DNA from: Strigops habroptila
Taxonomy: Eukaryota > Chordata > Aves > Psittaciformes > Psittacidae
DNA: 64,000 nucleotides
Assembly: GCF_004027225.2 (NCBI RefSeq)
Contig: NC_044283.2
Span: forward strand, 15,270,992 to 15,334,991
Direction of reading: 5' to 3'
Part shown: one piece after another, positions 12,716 to 24,400 of the stretch
Numbering within the stretch: position 1 is the stretch's first letter
Layout: every line of letters starts with the position of its first letter
The notes under the pieces: generated by a model
Told to the model about the DNA's origin: nothing
Database searches by the model: none
The model's input: the letters and a program-made list of their open reading frames with translations, nothing else
Program-made: the position numbers and the translations under genes

Positions 12716-14820
12716 TCATCATATCCCTAGTTTAAATAGAAATAGCATTGTGACACCTACGCTGCAGTCACACAAATGGATGAAAGTCAGAGAACAAATC
12801 CCCATTTTAGTGAGCATTATACAAATTAAAGGGAGAATCTGTTCACCAGAGAGTTTACAGTTTTATCCTATTTATTTCTTTTAGACTAATTCCTGTTGGT
12901 ACTTAGTATTCCAGGTAGGCACACTTCTATGGATAAACCCTGAAATATCAATTTGGAAGAGGTCTGTACACTGTAATGGAGGAATAATCTCTCTTTTTTG
13001 TAGATTCAAAAGGTTATAGTATTTCCAAACAGTAGGGATGCCTCCAGACTGCTGAATTTGACATCCTAACATACACACAGACTGCCTACAAGCCCCACTG
13101 CATGTAATCCTTCTGGGAAGGAAAAGGCAAGTAACACAAGCAAACTTTATGTAAGCACGTGAGCAGTTGGTGTTAATTCCAAAGTCAACTCATGCATCTA
13201 AATTCTGTTCACCTCTGGAGGGACAATCACACAAGATGGTTGTGTGAGTTCGAACTGTCATTTCCTAGGCCTGGTTCGCCAAACAGAGATGAACTTTTCA
13301 GTTGTTGCTTGAAATGTCAGATTCAACTAAACTAGGGGTAAGGCCTGCCACAACTGAATTCAGGTCAAAGCCTGAATTCTGCCAATGACACAGACAATTT
13401 CAGATTGACTTTTGTGTACCAAATCCTCATAGACAATAGAAACATTGAGAGTTCGGGGGGAGAAGGAGAAATAATATAATAGCATCTTAAAAGATTCATG
13501 TTCATATTCCACTGGAGAGCAAGCTTCTAAATGGTACTAGAGAAAAATAACTCATGGGACAACATTTCTTAACCAGAGAGGGTATTTCTATATTTTGGGG
13601 GAATTAAAAGTTGTCAAGGAGGCCAGTACTCAAAGGATGACTCAGATCCTCTGATTTTAGCACATGAGAAGAGAAGACCAGCCTAGGCTGAGTGTCCAAG
13701 CTCCCATGATGATGAATGAAGGAAATTATGTGCCTCCAGAGGCAATCCACCTCACCTGAGACATGATTTTGCCTGGACCCGCTCCTCCTTATCAAGTTTA
13801 TTTCTCTTTCTGTTGATTCTGAAAGGGAATCAGAGCACTGCCTTGTTTGAGAACATACTTTTCACATGCCTAAAGACAAGTTAAAGCACGTTATATCCTC
13901 AGTAGAAAATTTATATCCTAATTAATAAACCAGGATTTTTAAAATACAATTTCCCTTCTGCTATCTACTCAGCTGAAGCCTTGCACAAACTTCACAGTCT
14001 GAAATCTTTGACAGATTCTCTTCCCTTCTAAGTTTGTACAGCACCAACCACACTGCTACCAGACAAATAAAAAGAATAATAAAACTCAATCATGCTTGTA
14101 TATATAGAAGGCCAATCAATGTAAACACAGGGTTTCTCTAAACAGGAGAAAAGCGTAAGCCAGATGGCATGAAATCATTGATAGCTGTTTCATAAACTTT
14201 TCTTGCAATCAAATCTAATTGAAATAACACTAGATTGTAGGCTTTAGCAGGTGGGCAGCACACACAGCTGTTTCTGCTAGATGATTTCCAAAGAATACAT
14301 ACATAAAACATTTCACAGGGACTGACATACGGGAAAAAAAGGTTAACCCAGATGGGATGCTCTCTTTCAGGCTTTATTTCACCGACAAATTTCTGAAGCC
14401 TGTCTCTTTAAAAATATGAGCAGAAGTATTGTCTGGTATTGTTGAACCAATTACAGTCATATACAATGTGGTTGGGAGCTATGGCCTGGTGATGCAGTGT
14501 CTTCCAACACCAATTTGTATTTCAAGGCAAAGTAGAGCAGAGAGGGACCCCCTAGTGCCCAGTTTATTGCTTTGCAGTGAGGTAGAGTAGATGCAATGGA
14601 ATAACCGCTATCAGATATTTTTGTTACATGGAAATTTTCCAAGGGAAAATTCCACCAGTTTCTTTGGTAGTTTGTTCCAGGCTTTTCCTGCACTAACAGC
14701 TAGGTATTTTTCCTAACTTGTAATCTACTTTTAAGTACAATTAAGCTAATGGCCACATATGGTGAAGGAGAGGAAACAGTTAATGTTTTTTTCTGTTTTA
14801 ATCTTTTACATATTGTAGGA
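12716..14820. other. Non-coding DNA with one short inverted repeat
   Basis: Unique sequence. GAATTCAGG at 13356-13364 and CCTGAATTC at 13371-13379 form a perfect 9-base inverted repeat with a 6-base loop; it may be another decayed palindromic element. No other structure was recognised. Confidence 0.5.
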
Positions 14821-14860
14821 TTTATCATGTCCTTTCTTCTCCTTCTGCCCTTTTGTGCAG

Positions 14861-14915
14861 ACAGATATCCCATGGCAAAACTCTTGGAGGCTCACAGATG
14901 ACCTGCAAGAACCAG
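14861..14915 (+). other. Candidate 55-base exon (non-coding or unassigned)
   Basis: A long pyrimidine tract (14831-14856, mainly C/T) ends in TTTTGTGCAG, a strong splice acceptor. Fifty-five bases later AACCAG is followed by GTAGGT, a good donor. Two of the three forward frames are open through the segment, and the longer open frames (14853-15107 and 14855-15061) cross the donor. The encoded peptide resembles no family I know, and 55 is not a multiple of three. A lncRNA exon, a cryptic exon or chance are all possible. RNA-seq junctions would decide. Confidence 0.25.
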
Positions 14916-15414
14916 GTAGGTCTTCCCAGAGAGGTCCAGCATCTAAGGTGGGCTTGGCAGGGTTTCCTGTGGCTGACCAGAAAGCTAATTTGGAAGTTTG
15001 GCCTGAATTGTTCTTTGAACTTTTGCTTGCATTGGAAACTAAGATCAAGAAAAAACATTAAAAAAGGAAGAATGAATGGAAAAGACCAACTTACGTGGAT
15101 CAAATGAGACCTGAAATGAGTGAACTGAAACATACAGTGTAGGTCCACTACCTAGTGCCTTCTGGCTAGATGACACAGTAAAGTTTCTACTCTTCATAAG
15201 CTTTATATATACGCCACATAAAGATCAACATGATCTTTTCTGTTACTATTTATAGCAGAATCTGTGCTTTTACGCTTCAGTCTAAAGGATCAGAAGCTGC
15301 CACAGTCTCACTAACAGTAAACCAGAAGTACTGGCATAAGTAAACTCTGTTTTCTTTTCAGATCACATAAATCTTTTGTCTTTTACTAAAGACTTCCATG
15401 GAGAGGAACAATTT
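14916..15414. other. Non-coding DNA leading into a CR1 fragment
   Basis: No repeat was recognised up to about 15395. The 107-codon minus-strand frame at 14825-15148 overlaps open frames on the plus strand and shows no domain, so it is not called as a gene. Confidence 0.45.
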
Positions 15415-15782
15415 ATTTATAGCAGCCTTCCAGTACTTAAAGGGGGCCTTGCAGGAAAAATAGGGAGAGGTTGCATCAGGGAACATAGTGATAGAATGAG
15501 GGGTAATGGCTTTAAACTTGAAGTGAGTAGGTTTAGATTTGATATTTACTGTGAGGTTGGTGAAGGTGAAGTACTGGAACAGGTTGCCCAGAGAAGGCAA
15601 CCTGTTCCAATATTGCTATTGCTATTCCAGTTGCTGCCCCATCCCTGGCAGTGTTCAAGGTGAGGTTGGACGGGGCTTTGAGCAACCTGGTCTAGCGGAA
15701 GGTGTCCCTGGCCATGGCAGGGGGTTGGAACTGGATGAGCTTTAAGGTCCCTTCCAACCCAAACGATTCTATGATTCTATGA
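15415..15782 (+). mobile_element. CR1 LINE, 5'-truncated 3' end
   Basis: From TATAGCAGCCTTCCAGTACT onward the sequence follows the end of CR1 ORF2 and its short 3' UTR, including CTGGAACAGGTTGCCCAGAG, GGAAGGTGTCCCTGGCCATG and the terminal ATTCTATG repeats (15766-15782). CR1 copies are normally 5'-truncated and end in this tail rather than poly(A), so the form is typical. Two oddities: about 15 bases that usually lie between 'gatatt' and 'actgtgagg' are missing near 15550, and a 14-base inverted duplication interrupts the element at 15575-15609. The ORF is not coding. Confidence 0.93.
15575..15609. repeat. Perfect 14-base inverted repeat inside CR1
   Basis: TGGAACAGGTTGCC (15575-15588) is followed after a 7-base loop by its exact reverse complement (15596-15609). 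The left arm is normal CR1 sequence. The right arm, and the short ATTGCTATTGCTATTCC stretch after it, replace the expected CR1 bases 'gttgtggat'. This looks like a templated inverted duplication, for example from template switching. Confidence 0.85.
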
Positions 15783-15794
15783 CCTACTCCCATG

Positions 15795-16170
15795 GTGGCC
15801 AATCCCTCCACCCAGATGGAGCTGCTGCAGGGAGAGGCTGCAGTGCAGACCTCAGGCTGCAGGAAGAGCCCAGATCTTTCTTCTGGGACAGGGACAGGTA
15901 GCGGACCTTCCTGCAGAAGGTGTGCCCATGTGGAAGACCTCTGCAGCTGATGGCTGAGCTGCAGGAGGCAGTGAGGAGGTTGTGTAGCATCAGGGAGGCT
16001 GAGAAGGAGTTAAATAGCTATGTCCAGGCACAGTCTGCAGTGGACCCACAGCCAGACAGCCAAAAACTCCCCCACTGGCACACACAGAAGGGAGGGAGGC
16101 CAATAATGCAGAGGAATGGAAGCTTGCAACATCAAGGACCTGCAGGAGGAAGAGACTTCTTCACATAATC
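15795..16170 (+). mobile_element. CR1 ORF1-like fragment (5' part of a CR1)
   Basis: This GC-richer block begins right after the ATTCTATG tail of the preceding CR1. A frame at 15920-16168 encodes a Cys-containing stretch (CPCGRPLQL) and then AELQEAVRRLCSIREAEKEL, a Leu/Glu/Arg heptad-like helix. It resembles the conserved part of avian CR1 ORF1, the nucleic-acid-binding chaperone-like protein of the LINE. The start codon used for that frame is arbitrary because upstream sequence is also element-derived. The fragment is too short to be functional. Recognition rests on the helix pattern from memory, so a search with full-length CR1 would be the test. Confidence 0.6.
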
Positions 16171-16390
16171 CATAACTTGGAATGCCATTGCCATAGGATG
16201 CTTTGGAAGCCAAAATGATGCGTGGGTTCAAGAAACATCTAGAGAAACTCATGGAATAAATATCTGCTCTGAGCTGACTCACAGAGGAGCCTCAGGGAGG
16301 TGCCACCCTGGTCTCATGCTGCAGTCAGCCTCCTGAGGGTCATTTTGCAGCTGCTGTCAGAGACCAGGCATAGTGCCACACAGCCCCTTG
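16145..16390 (+). mobile_element. Older CR1-type 3' region
   Basis: GAGACTTCTTCACATAATCC, TTGGAATGCCATTGCCATAGG and GGGTTCAAGAAACATCTAGA correspond to the CR1 segment that normally reads 'gaacttcttcac..tggaactcattgccacaggatg..gggttcaaaaa'. The end lacks an ATTCTATG tail and is more diverged than the copy at 15415-15782, so it belongs to an older subfamily. It joins directly to the ORF1-like block on the same strand. Confidence 0.65.
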
Positions 16391-17206
16391 CTCCTTCTCG
16401 TGCAGTCACAGATACAGCCTTTGAGTTACTTCAGAAACCAGGTACAGTTCTCAAGTGAAAATCCACTCTCCTCAGAGAGAGAGCAGGAAGAAATTGGCAG
16501 TAGCCCCAAGTAGTGGGAGCAACTGTTTGCAAAAGGCAGTGAGAATCAGCCCTGGGGTCATATGACTCTGCAAGAAATAAATGAGTGCGAAGCAAAAGCT
16601 TTCAAAAGCACCCATCTCAGGTCTGTGACAGAGAAAACAGGAACACTCAGACGGAATCAGTGACAAAAGATCCAAAAGAGGCATTTGATTCCCTGCAGGG
16701 GAGAAAACAAAGTGTTTACAAAGATGCAGAACAGTAAACCGTCAGAGTGCTCTTCTGAAAATATTTCAAATGTAATGTTCATTCCTACATTTATATGGGA
16801 GGCACAGTAAAGAGAAAAAAGATACAGCCCTTGTCTTTAAGGGCATTTGGACTAAAGCAGGGGTAGTATGTCGAGTAGGAACAATAGCAAAACAAAGAGC
16901 AAAAGGGGAAGTACTGCAGGTGGGGTGAGGGCACAAGGATTATATGAAAGTTTATATGATTGGTTTAGATTACTGGGAAAAATCTTCGTCAGCTTGTTTA
17001 TTGACTTGTTCTGTATCTCTTTACTTGCCTTAAACTGAAGTAGTTATTTCAGGCTGCTGAAGGGGTCTATTTTGGGTACGGTCTTATGAAGGTTGATTAT
17101 AGGATGGGGTTTGTGGGAGGCAAAGGAGTGAAGACAAAAGCAGAGATGAAGACAAAGAACAATAGATGCAGAAACAAGAGAGACTTGCTGCAGATCCTAG
17201 CACTGC
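16391..17206. other. Mostly unique; possible CORE-SINE-like piece at 16810-16935
   Basis: Around 16826-16870 GATACAGCCCTTGTCTTTAAG and the following bases resemble the 'cacagtccctgccccaaagagcttacaatctaa' segment found in amniote CORE-SINE/MIR-type repeats. It lies upstream of and in the same orientation as the clearer MIR-like copy at 17207, so both could be parts of one interrupted element. The remainder shows nothing recognisable. Confidence 0.35.
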
Positions 17207-17406
17207 TTTTAATAATAGCTGGCTTTCATATAGAGCTTTTCAAGAGCAGATTTTGAAGAGTTTGAAGTCCGAATCATTTTATTTGTATTAGGACAAATGA
17301 TATGCTCAAGGTCACTCAGCAGAAAAAAATGCACTGTAGCTGGGCAGAGGATTCACAGCCCCTGAATACTAGTGCCATGCTGCCCAATAGCCATGCTGCC
17401 TCTCCA
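17207..17406 (+). mobile_element. MIR/CORE-SINE-like element, decayed
   Basis: Block order fits the amniote MIR consensus: TTTAATAATAGCTGGC, CATATAGAGCTTTTCAAG, then ATGCTCAAGGTCACTCAGCAG, GGGCAGAGGATTCACAGCCC, TAGTGCCATGCTGCC and a final GCTGCCTCTCC. MIR-like SINEs are tRNA-derived, non-autonomous and mobilised by L2/L3-type LINEs. This copy has many substitutions and indels, as expected for an insertion predating birds. It has no coding capacity. Confidence 0.7.
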
Positions 17407-20400
17407 TCAGCTTGGACTGTCACCTGCAACATGGAGATGACGTATTAGAAATAAATTTATCAGCTGCTTTCTCTATAAAAGATATGCTGAAATACCCTAT
17501 CAGCCTGTTTGTAGGGAGTACTGACCTTGATGGGAACATGTACACCAGTCAGGGATTTACTGCGGGAACGAAGAGGGTTTAAGCTCTCTTCTCTGTCATG
17601 ATTATGAGTACCTGCTGTAAAATGGGATTCAGACAGCTAACAGTCTCAGCTAGACTGGATACATATTAAACGGACATGCTAGTTCAGGGCCACAAACAGG
17701 CCACTCTCCAGGCCAGACACAGAGTCTGTTCAAATAATGGTTTGCAGTACACCCCAAGAGGACAGGTAATCCTCAAAAGTCCAGAGGTTTACCAGCAGGC
17801 TTCGATGTAAGGGACAGCAGAAAGTGCCATGATCACAAATCATCCGAAAAGTGTTCTTTCAGCGTTAGTTTGTATAATGGGCAGAGAAACAGTTTAATTG
17901 CACACAGCAGTGTTTTGGGTTTTTTTTTTAAATAGAATTCTTTATCACGGGTGAGGAAATCTTTTCAAATTATGATAAAAATATCTGTGATGACAATACT
18001 TAATTGCCATCCCAAACAGAGATGTTGTCTATTTAACCAACCAGCTAATATTACTGGTCTTTTATTTGCCCTTCCTTCCAACTAAACACAATTGAATCTC
18101 AAAATTTAACATTTTCAAAGGAGAAATTACAGTTTTATGTGACTGGACCAAGCTCATTTATGGTAATAGTATTCCCTTAACTCATTGCCATACAACAGTG
18201 GAATTTCTGCTTGCCTGGTTCATTGCAAACCCACTCAACAGCTGCGCTGCAGATGTTGTCATGCATGCATCCGAGATTGCTGTCTCCCAGCACTGTCTGG
18301 TCTACCACACATTAAGAGATGTTCCTGTTTGGTTTTTTAGAATGAAATCGTGCTTTATTACATCTACCAACAAAATTAGCTCAACATCATTCATGTTTAT
18401 AGATCTACAACTAGTAGCAATCGTTACTAAAGATTCACTTCTTATACAAAAAAAAAAAAAAAATTGATTTGATGGTCTAAAGGTCACAGTAACAATTTTA
18501 ATGTTTATATCTACTTTTACTGCTGATGCTACTCTTATCATGCAGCAGTTTAGAGGGGATCTTTTGATAAATGTGAAATTGTAACAGCTTGAAAGATTTT
18601 GGATTACATTTGGTTTGACATCTTGAACTAGTGGTAGGAATTTTCTCGGCTTGGAGAATTATCACATGGAATTGTTTTGAGCAACTGTACATCATCATTA
18701 TCATGTTTCACTGCTAATCAGAAAACAAGTGGCTGCAGCACCATACTGCAGATACGAAATGCACAAACTGTAGTATGCCTATTGTATGGAGCAATGATTA
18801 TTTTTCCTCTTTGTCCTTATCGAAAGGTAACTCTACTATGTTGGCTAATGAATTCCACCCCAGCTGTGTGTGATCTTATAATTACATGGTTCAGGCTCCA
18901 CATCAGCTAATCAAATGGTTTCTTCAGTTCAATTTTACAATGACTGAGACCCTAACTCACTGAAGTGTTCTCCTAAAATCAGGTTTATTTAGTGGCCAGT
19001 GGAACCATCATCCCTTGTTTAAATGGTTGGCTAAATATATACAGGATCATTCACATACTTACTTTTAGGCAGATTGTGGCACTAGTTTGATGTATAAAGA
19101 TCATGCTGTGGAACCAATTGCCATACTTGGAATTAATGTATTGATTTCTGCTAGAAATTATTATTTAACATATAGTGTCAGTAGCACAAGACCATATTTC
19201 AGCAAATGCAACGTATGATCTAAAAGGAAAGAAACCCAATGAATCAGCTCCCTAGAGCAAATACTCAGCAAACTATGTATTTCCAGTCAATAACCATTTT
19301 TCTCTAAAATCTATGGATTATCATATCGATCTAGTTTCTTGTTTTATTGTTTTGTTTCCAGCAAAAGCTCCTTCTTTGCAAGAAAACACAGGAATAATGC
19401 ATATCCATGCATCAGCTATTTGGCTGTTAACAAACAGAGGTAATGGCCACTGGGAATGCAAAAGCCAGACTACTTGGCTGCTATGACAAATGAAATCCAG
19501 GAGTAATGAGTCACACTAGACGTGATCCTTTAAAAAGAAACATTGGCAAACTCTCAGATTTTAAAATAACTTTGCTGAGATCAAGTGGAGCTGTCTTCAG
19601 CCATGATGAAAAAGCTAAAAATGAGTATCTGACTGTGCAGATAATTCCAGCAGCCTGGTAGCATTCATTTGTGAAGCAGCCTAGTCAGATGAGATGCTCG
19701 TACTGATGCTAATGTGAACTGGACGGCGCGGATACATATTGCATAATCACTGCATACATGGCACCTTCATTCATATACTGAAGACTCCTGTTATCAACTT
19801 AGAGAGAAGATAATGTACATGCCTGTGAGTCAGCCTCTGAGCTGGGTCTTGTTTTGCTCTGCATTGCTAGGCAGACTGCAGAGTGCTCACTTTCCTGAGC
19901 AAGGAAGGCCAAGCACATCTTCCCAGCAATATTAGTAAATTTAGTCAAACGGAATAGTGCAAGCATGTCACTCACCTGTAATGGTTGAAGGTGGATCCTC
20001 ATCAGGATATGCAAAACACACAGGTCTTGAGCTGGATTTACAAGATCTGTTACCATGGATATTAACTCCAAAATCACCTCTGTGGTTTGGATTTTCTGAG
20101 GTAATGTGTTGACTGCATCCCTTAGTCAGAAGTCAAACACAAGATTTTCATTGAACTTTGCATGTTTGCTCCATCTGAATGTGAACCAAACCCATTCACT
20201 GCTCTGCAAATTTTGAAAAAAAACCCAAACTTCTACCTGGTACTCTTGCAGAAGGAAATATTATTTTTCCTTTCTTTGCACCTCATGACAGCCCACCTCA
20301 AAGTTGTTTGTGATTCAGGTACATCTAAAAAATTACTAGAATAATATAGTATTTCTAATCTGTCTGCAGCAATAGTGAATGCAGAAGTTCACTGCCAGAG

Positions 20401-21371
20401 AGAGGCCTGCTTAACTTTCTGGTTCAACAAGAGAATCTCAAAGCAACAAAGTTCAGGGCTACAGGAAAAAAGTCTACTTGTCACACCACATATCTTTTTG
20501 GCTCTGAGGAACCACACATTAATCAATAGAAAGAAGGCAGTGAGCAGAAACAAACAAGCTGAAAAATCCCAGACACATTCTAGTTTTGTTATAGTGGATT
20601 TCTTATGGAAATCTCTTCAGGCAGACTTTCCTTTGACTCCTAACTAAATGATGCCTGCTAGATGAAATCAAAGTTTGCACTTCAGTGCTCTGCTTCACCA
20701 GCATACAATGCAAACCACTAACACTGCTATTGAAATAATTTTATTAGGCAGCTGAGAATTTTGTAAATGGTTAAATTAGAATCCCAGCTGTTCATACTTT
20801 TTCCGTATTCTACAATACTTTTATCATATCAGTAAAGAAATTCTAGGTGTACAACAGTGCTGGGCAGTGTTCTGTAAAATATTGGTATTTTACAGATACA
20901 TCACACTACAGAAACAGATTTGGAAAACATAGAAGTGAATGATGTATAAAATGCAAAGCAGAAATGTCGCTGATCACTGATATAACTTATATTCAGAAGC
21001 AGACAAAAATTCAGATTTACTGTCAGGCAACTTTGCAATACTTCTATTTTATCTAGGATACCTGTGGTTTCCCAGCAGAAAATTCACATTAAATAACATT
21101 AAGCAGACAAGAAGAGACTACACAGTAGTGGAGTTTCTATGTAAAGGTTTTATCACTGGGAGATTGGGTTGCCCAAGTTATTGATTAGTTGGTATATGAC
21201 AGATATTTGAAAAGGAGACAAAAGAAGGCACACGCAGTACTGTTAAGTGTTCTTGCATTGTTTCTTTGTACATATTTCCCTAGATTCCTTTGCTATATTA
21301 TGAGACCAAATGAACTAATTACAAGGGAAGAAAGACTTCGTAACCAGTTCATTACCCTCTGGATGTTTGTA
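17407..21371. other. Non-coding unique DNA
   Basis: No mobile element or exon was recognised. An A16 run lies at 18448-18463. The intervals around 18540-18680 and 19680-19790 are AT-rich and repeat-free but carry no decisive signal. Short frames on both strands overlap each other and lack domains. Confidence 0.55.
18448..18463. repeat. A16 homopolymer
   Basis: Uninterrupted run of 16 adenines. It is not preceded by a recognisable retrogene or SINE, so I do not call it a retroposon tail. Confidence 0.95.
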
Positions 21372-21425
21372 AAGGATCCGATTCAACCCTGCTGAAATCA
21401 ATAGGAGCCTCTCCTTTGATTTTGT
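21372..21425. repeat. Palindromic amniote repeat relic
   Basis: AAGGATCCGATTCAACCCTG, then CTGAAATCAATAGGAGCC, then TCTCCTTTGATTTTG resembles the repeat with 'gatccagcccattgaagtcaatgggagtctttccattgacttc'. One arm and the centre are visible; the second arm has decayed. Confidence 0.45.
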
Positions 21426-24400
21426 AGATTTTTAGATTTCATCCTAATTCATTAAAAATGTTTTAAAAATGTGATTGTTTAGGACGTTACACAACTCTGC
21501 ATTTGTAAGGCCAGGAATGACCCTTATGCATGAGTGTAAAGATAACAGTACAATCACCAGCTGTCGGAGTGAACATTTTAATGACAGATCAGGAATGAAT
21601 GAGTATCTCTTACCCCTCTACTTGAGATGTTACCTGTTGCCTCAGGGGGAAGAAGAGAGAGAGGATATATTTCCATAATGAGGATTATTTTTTCTGTAGG
21701 GTCCCTGTTGGATACAGATACCTTTTGGTAACTGTTTGAACTTGCTCAGCTGGTTGGAATGAAAGGATTTTCCCTGGGGAAACCAATAAGCAGACTGACA
21801 GCAAAGTGAAGTTGAAATGGCCAAAAGTGTAAATTTATCAAAAGTACATGCAGTTTTCCACATGGCTTTATAATTTATCAGGAAAACTAATGGATACCAT
21901 CATCCTGTGATATGTCGGGTACATGTCAGATGAGATTGTTTTGGTTTTGTTGACAGTTTGGCAAAAATGGTGGTAGATCACAGAAAAATCAAAAGTCAAG
22001 TGTAGGGCTTCTCACCTAAAGGAATACATGCATGGTCAAAAATGAAGAGAAATCTGGAATTATAGGAAATAAGAACAGGAAATAACTGAAGGAGTCATGC
22101 AGTCATTCCTTTACTCTGAGATTGGATGAGCTATTCTTATGCCATTTCTGATAGACATTTGCACAAACCACCATTATAAATTTCTCAAATGAGGTTTCCA
22201 ATACTGTCCCGGATTCTCTGCTTCATTATCCTTCTTGCTGGAAAGATTTTCCAACAAGAAAATAATATTTTCCAACCCATATTTTCCTTGCAGTAATTTG
22301 AGAACATTTGTTCTTATCTGACAGGCAGACAAAGGGAAGCGCTCATTCCCTTCCTCGTCTAAGCTGTCTGTTATTTAAACTTGCAGTCTTTGGATGAATA
22401 ATATCCAACACCTTCATTTTTCTCCAGATGTCCCTCCTTAATCTTCATCATTCTCATTACTGCCCTTTGGTCTGTCTTGGGCTAATCTACATCTTTTTTG
22501 TGCTCCATCACCCAAGTTGGCCACAAGACACATATTGAAGACATAACATCACTCAGAAATCTTACTGTTACAGCAGAGCCACTTAATAAGTAAGCACACG
22601 TGTATTTGTCTTTTTTTTTTTTTTTCAGCAAATGGTATTATTTTTGGTGACTCATTTTAAATCTGAGCTGCTTTCTGCAGTGCTGCTGCATTACCCTCCA
22701 GTTTTTGAGTGGTTTACTATTCCTGCAGAAAGGCAGAGCTTTGCATTTTTTAGCTTATTGAATTACATTATTTTTCCAGACTATTTCTCCAATTTATCAA
22801 CACTGATGTAGTTCTAATTCTGTCTTGTCATACATATATCACCCAGCTGGTGATCTCTGTGAACTTAATATATTGTGTGCTCCATCCTGTCTTGAAAATC
22901 ACAAAGGGAAGCATTGTGTAGTGTTAAGGATTATTCCTGTAAACATCCATCCTTCTAATTTAATCAGGAATTTTCTTTTAATATATATTTCTCCAACAAA
23001 TAATTCAATCACATAGTAATTCTTTTAATCTAGTCCATGTTTCCTAAATTGCACATGAGATTCCAGATGTGTACTGAAGTCAAGATAAATGATATCTACT
23101 AATTTTCTTCCTATCTACAAGGTGTGTTATGCTGTCACTGTACAATTGTTCTTTTAATTATCAAAGTCTTGTTTCACAGCAGAAAATGCATGTGACTAAA
23201 ATTTGGTTCTGAGATAGCCTGTAGAATGGCAATCCAGGAGAAAGAGGTAGGTAGCATAGCAAGGGTCTCTGTTATCCAAGTCCATGGTGCACTCCACTGT
23301 AAACACACTTTCACAGTAATTGCAGGCAGTGAGGTATATTGTCTTTCCTCATTAACAAACACACTTTCAGCTTGTCAAACAAGACGATGTGCCTTCTTAG
23401 CACCTCTTGGGTTGGAAAACCCTTAAAAGATAACACATTGGTCTGGAAGAGTCCTGGAAAACCATTACCTAAACAAAATGGTGAACCAACTGCTAGTTTA
23501 ATACAATACACTCCTGGTACAGATTAGCTTTATAAAAGTTTTACTAGGTGTCCAAAGCATAGGGTAAGAAGAATTGCCTGGAAAATAATCTCTTTATGAT
23601 GCTTACCTCAATACAGATCAGCGTCCACAACAGTAAAAATTCCTCTGAATGTTAGGTACAGGACTGTAAGGGATGTGAAATATTCTTGCTCATCACGAAC
23701 ATATTGAGACTTCATATAAACAGGAAATCTAAGGGAGTGTAGATTTTGTTGAAGTGTATCACTTTGCAAACGAACAAGTAAAAATCAATAGCTAGTTGCA
23801 AGCTCATCAAGAGAAACTGTTGGCAAGTGGCAAGAAAAGAATGGTACTTTACAATTTTAAACTTCACTCAGATGGGTGAATATCCAAATGGCTGAAACAT
23901 CAATTTGGAAGTTCTATCCAAAGCTTTTCTAGACCTCTTGAAAAATTGGCAGAAATTCTAATGAGTAGAAATTTTTAATAGAGTTTTTTGGACAAGCGTT
24001 TTTCCAACTTAGTAAAAACAAGGGAAATAACTTTAGTACTTTTGATACCCATCTTAACACCTGCTGGTAATGAAACAAAAATATTGTTTAAACCATTTCA
24101 GGACCTTGAAGAAGTTCGACTTCAGTGTAAGGTCCAAAACTGCAAAGGTTAAAAAGGAGACTGTGAGAAAGTCCCATTTAATCGTGATGGCACGACGTGC
24201 CTCTGTCCCATTCAATGAGGCAAAACTGGAATCAGGCGAACTGTATTTCTTTCCCTACAAGTAAAACAAATAAATCTCTTGAGGGAGGACTGAGAGGGCA
24301 AAGAAACAAACCATGTGTTTGGGAAAGGTAAACAAGCACTCACTGATAAAAAAAGTACAGTAGGAGGACATCTTGTCAGTAGGTGATGTCCTCCCCTGGT

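Noticed and set aside
22611..22632. Poly-T plus CAG as a splice acceptor
   Set aside because: No donor or open exon follows at a plausible distance; homopolymer runs often mimic acceptors.
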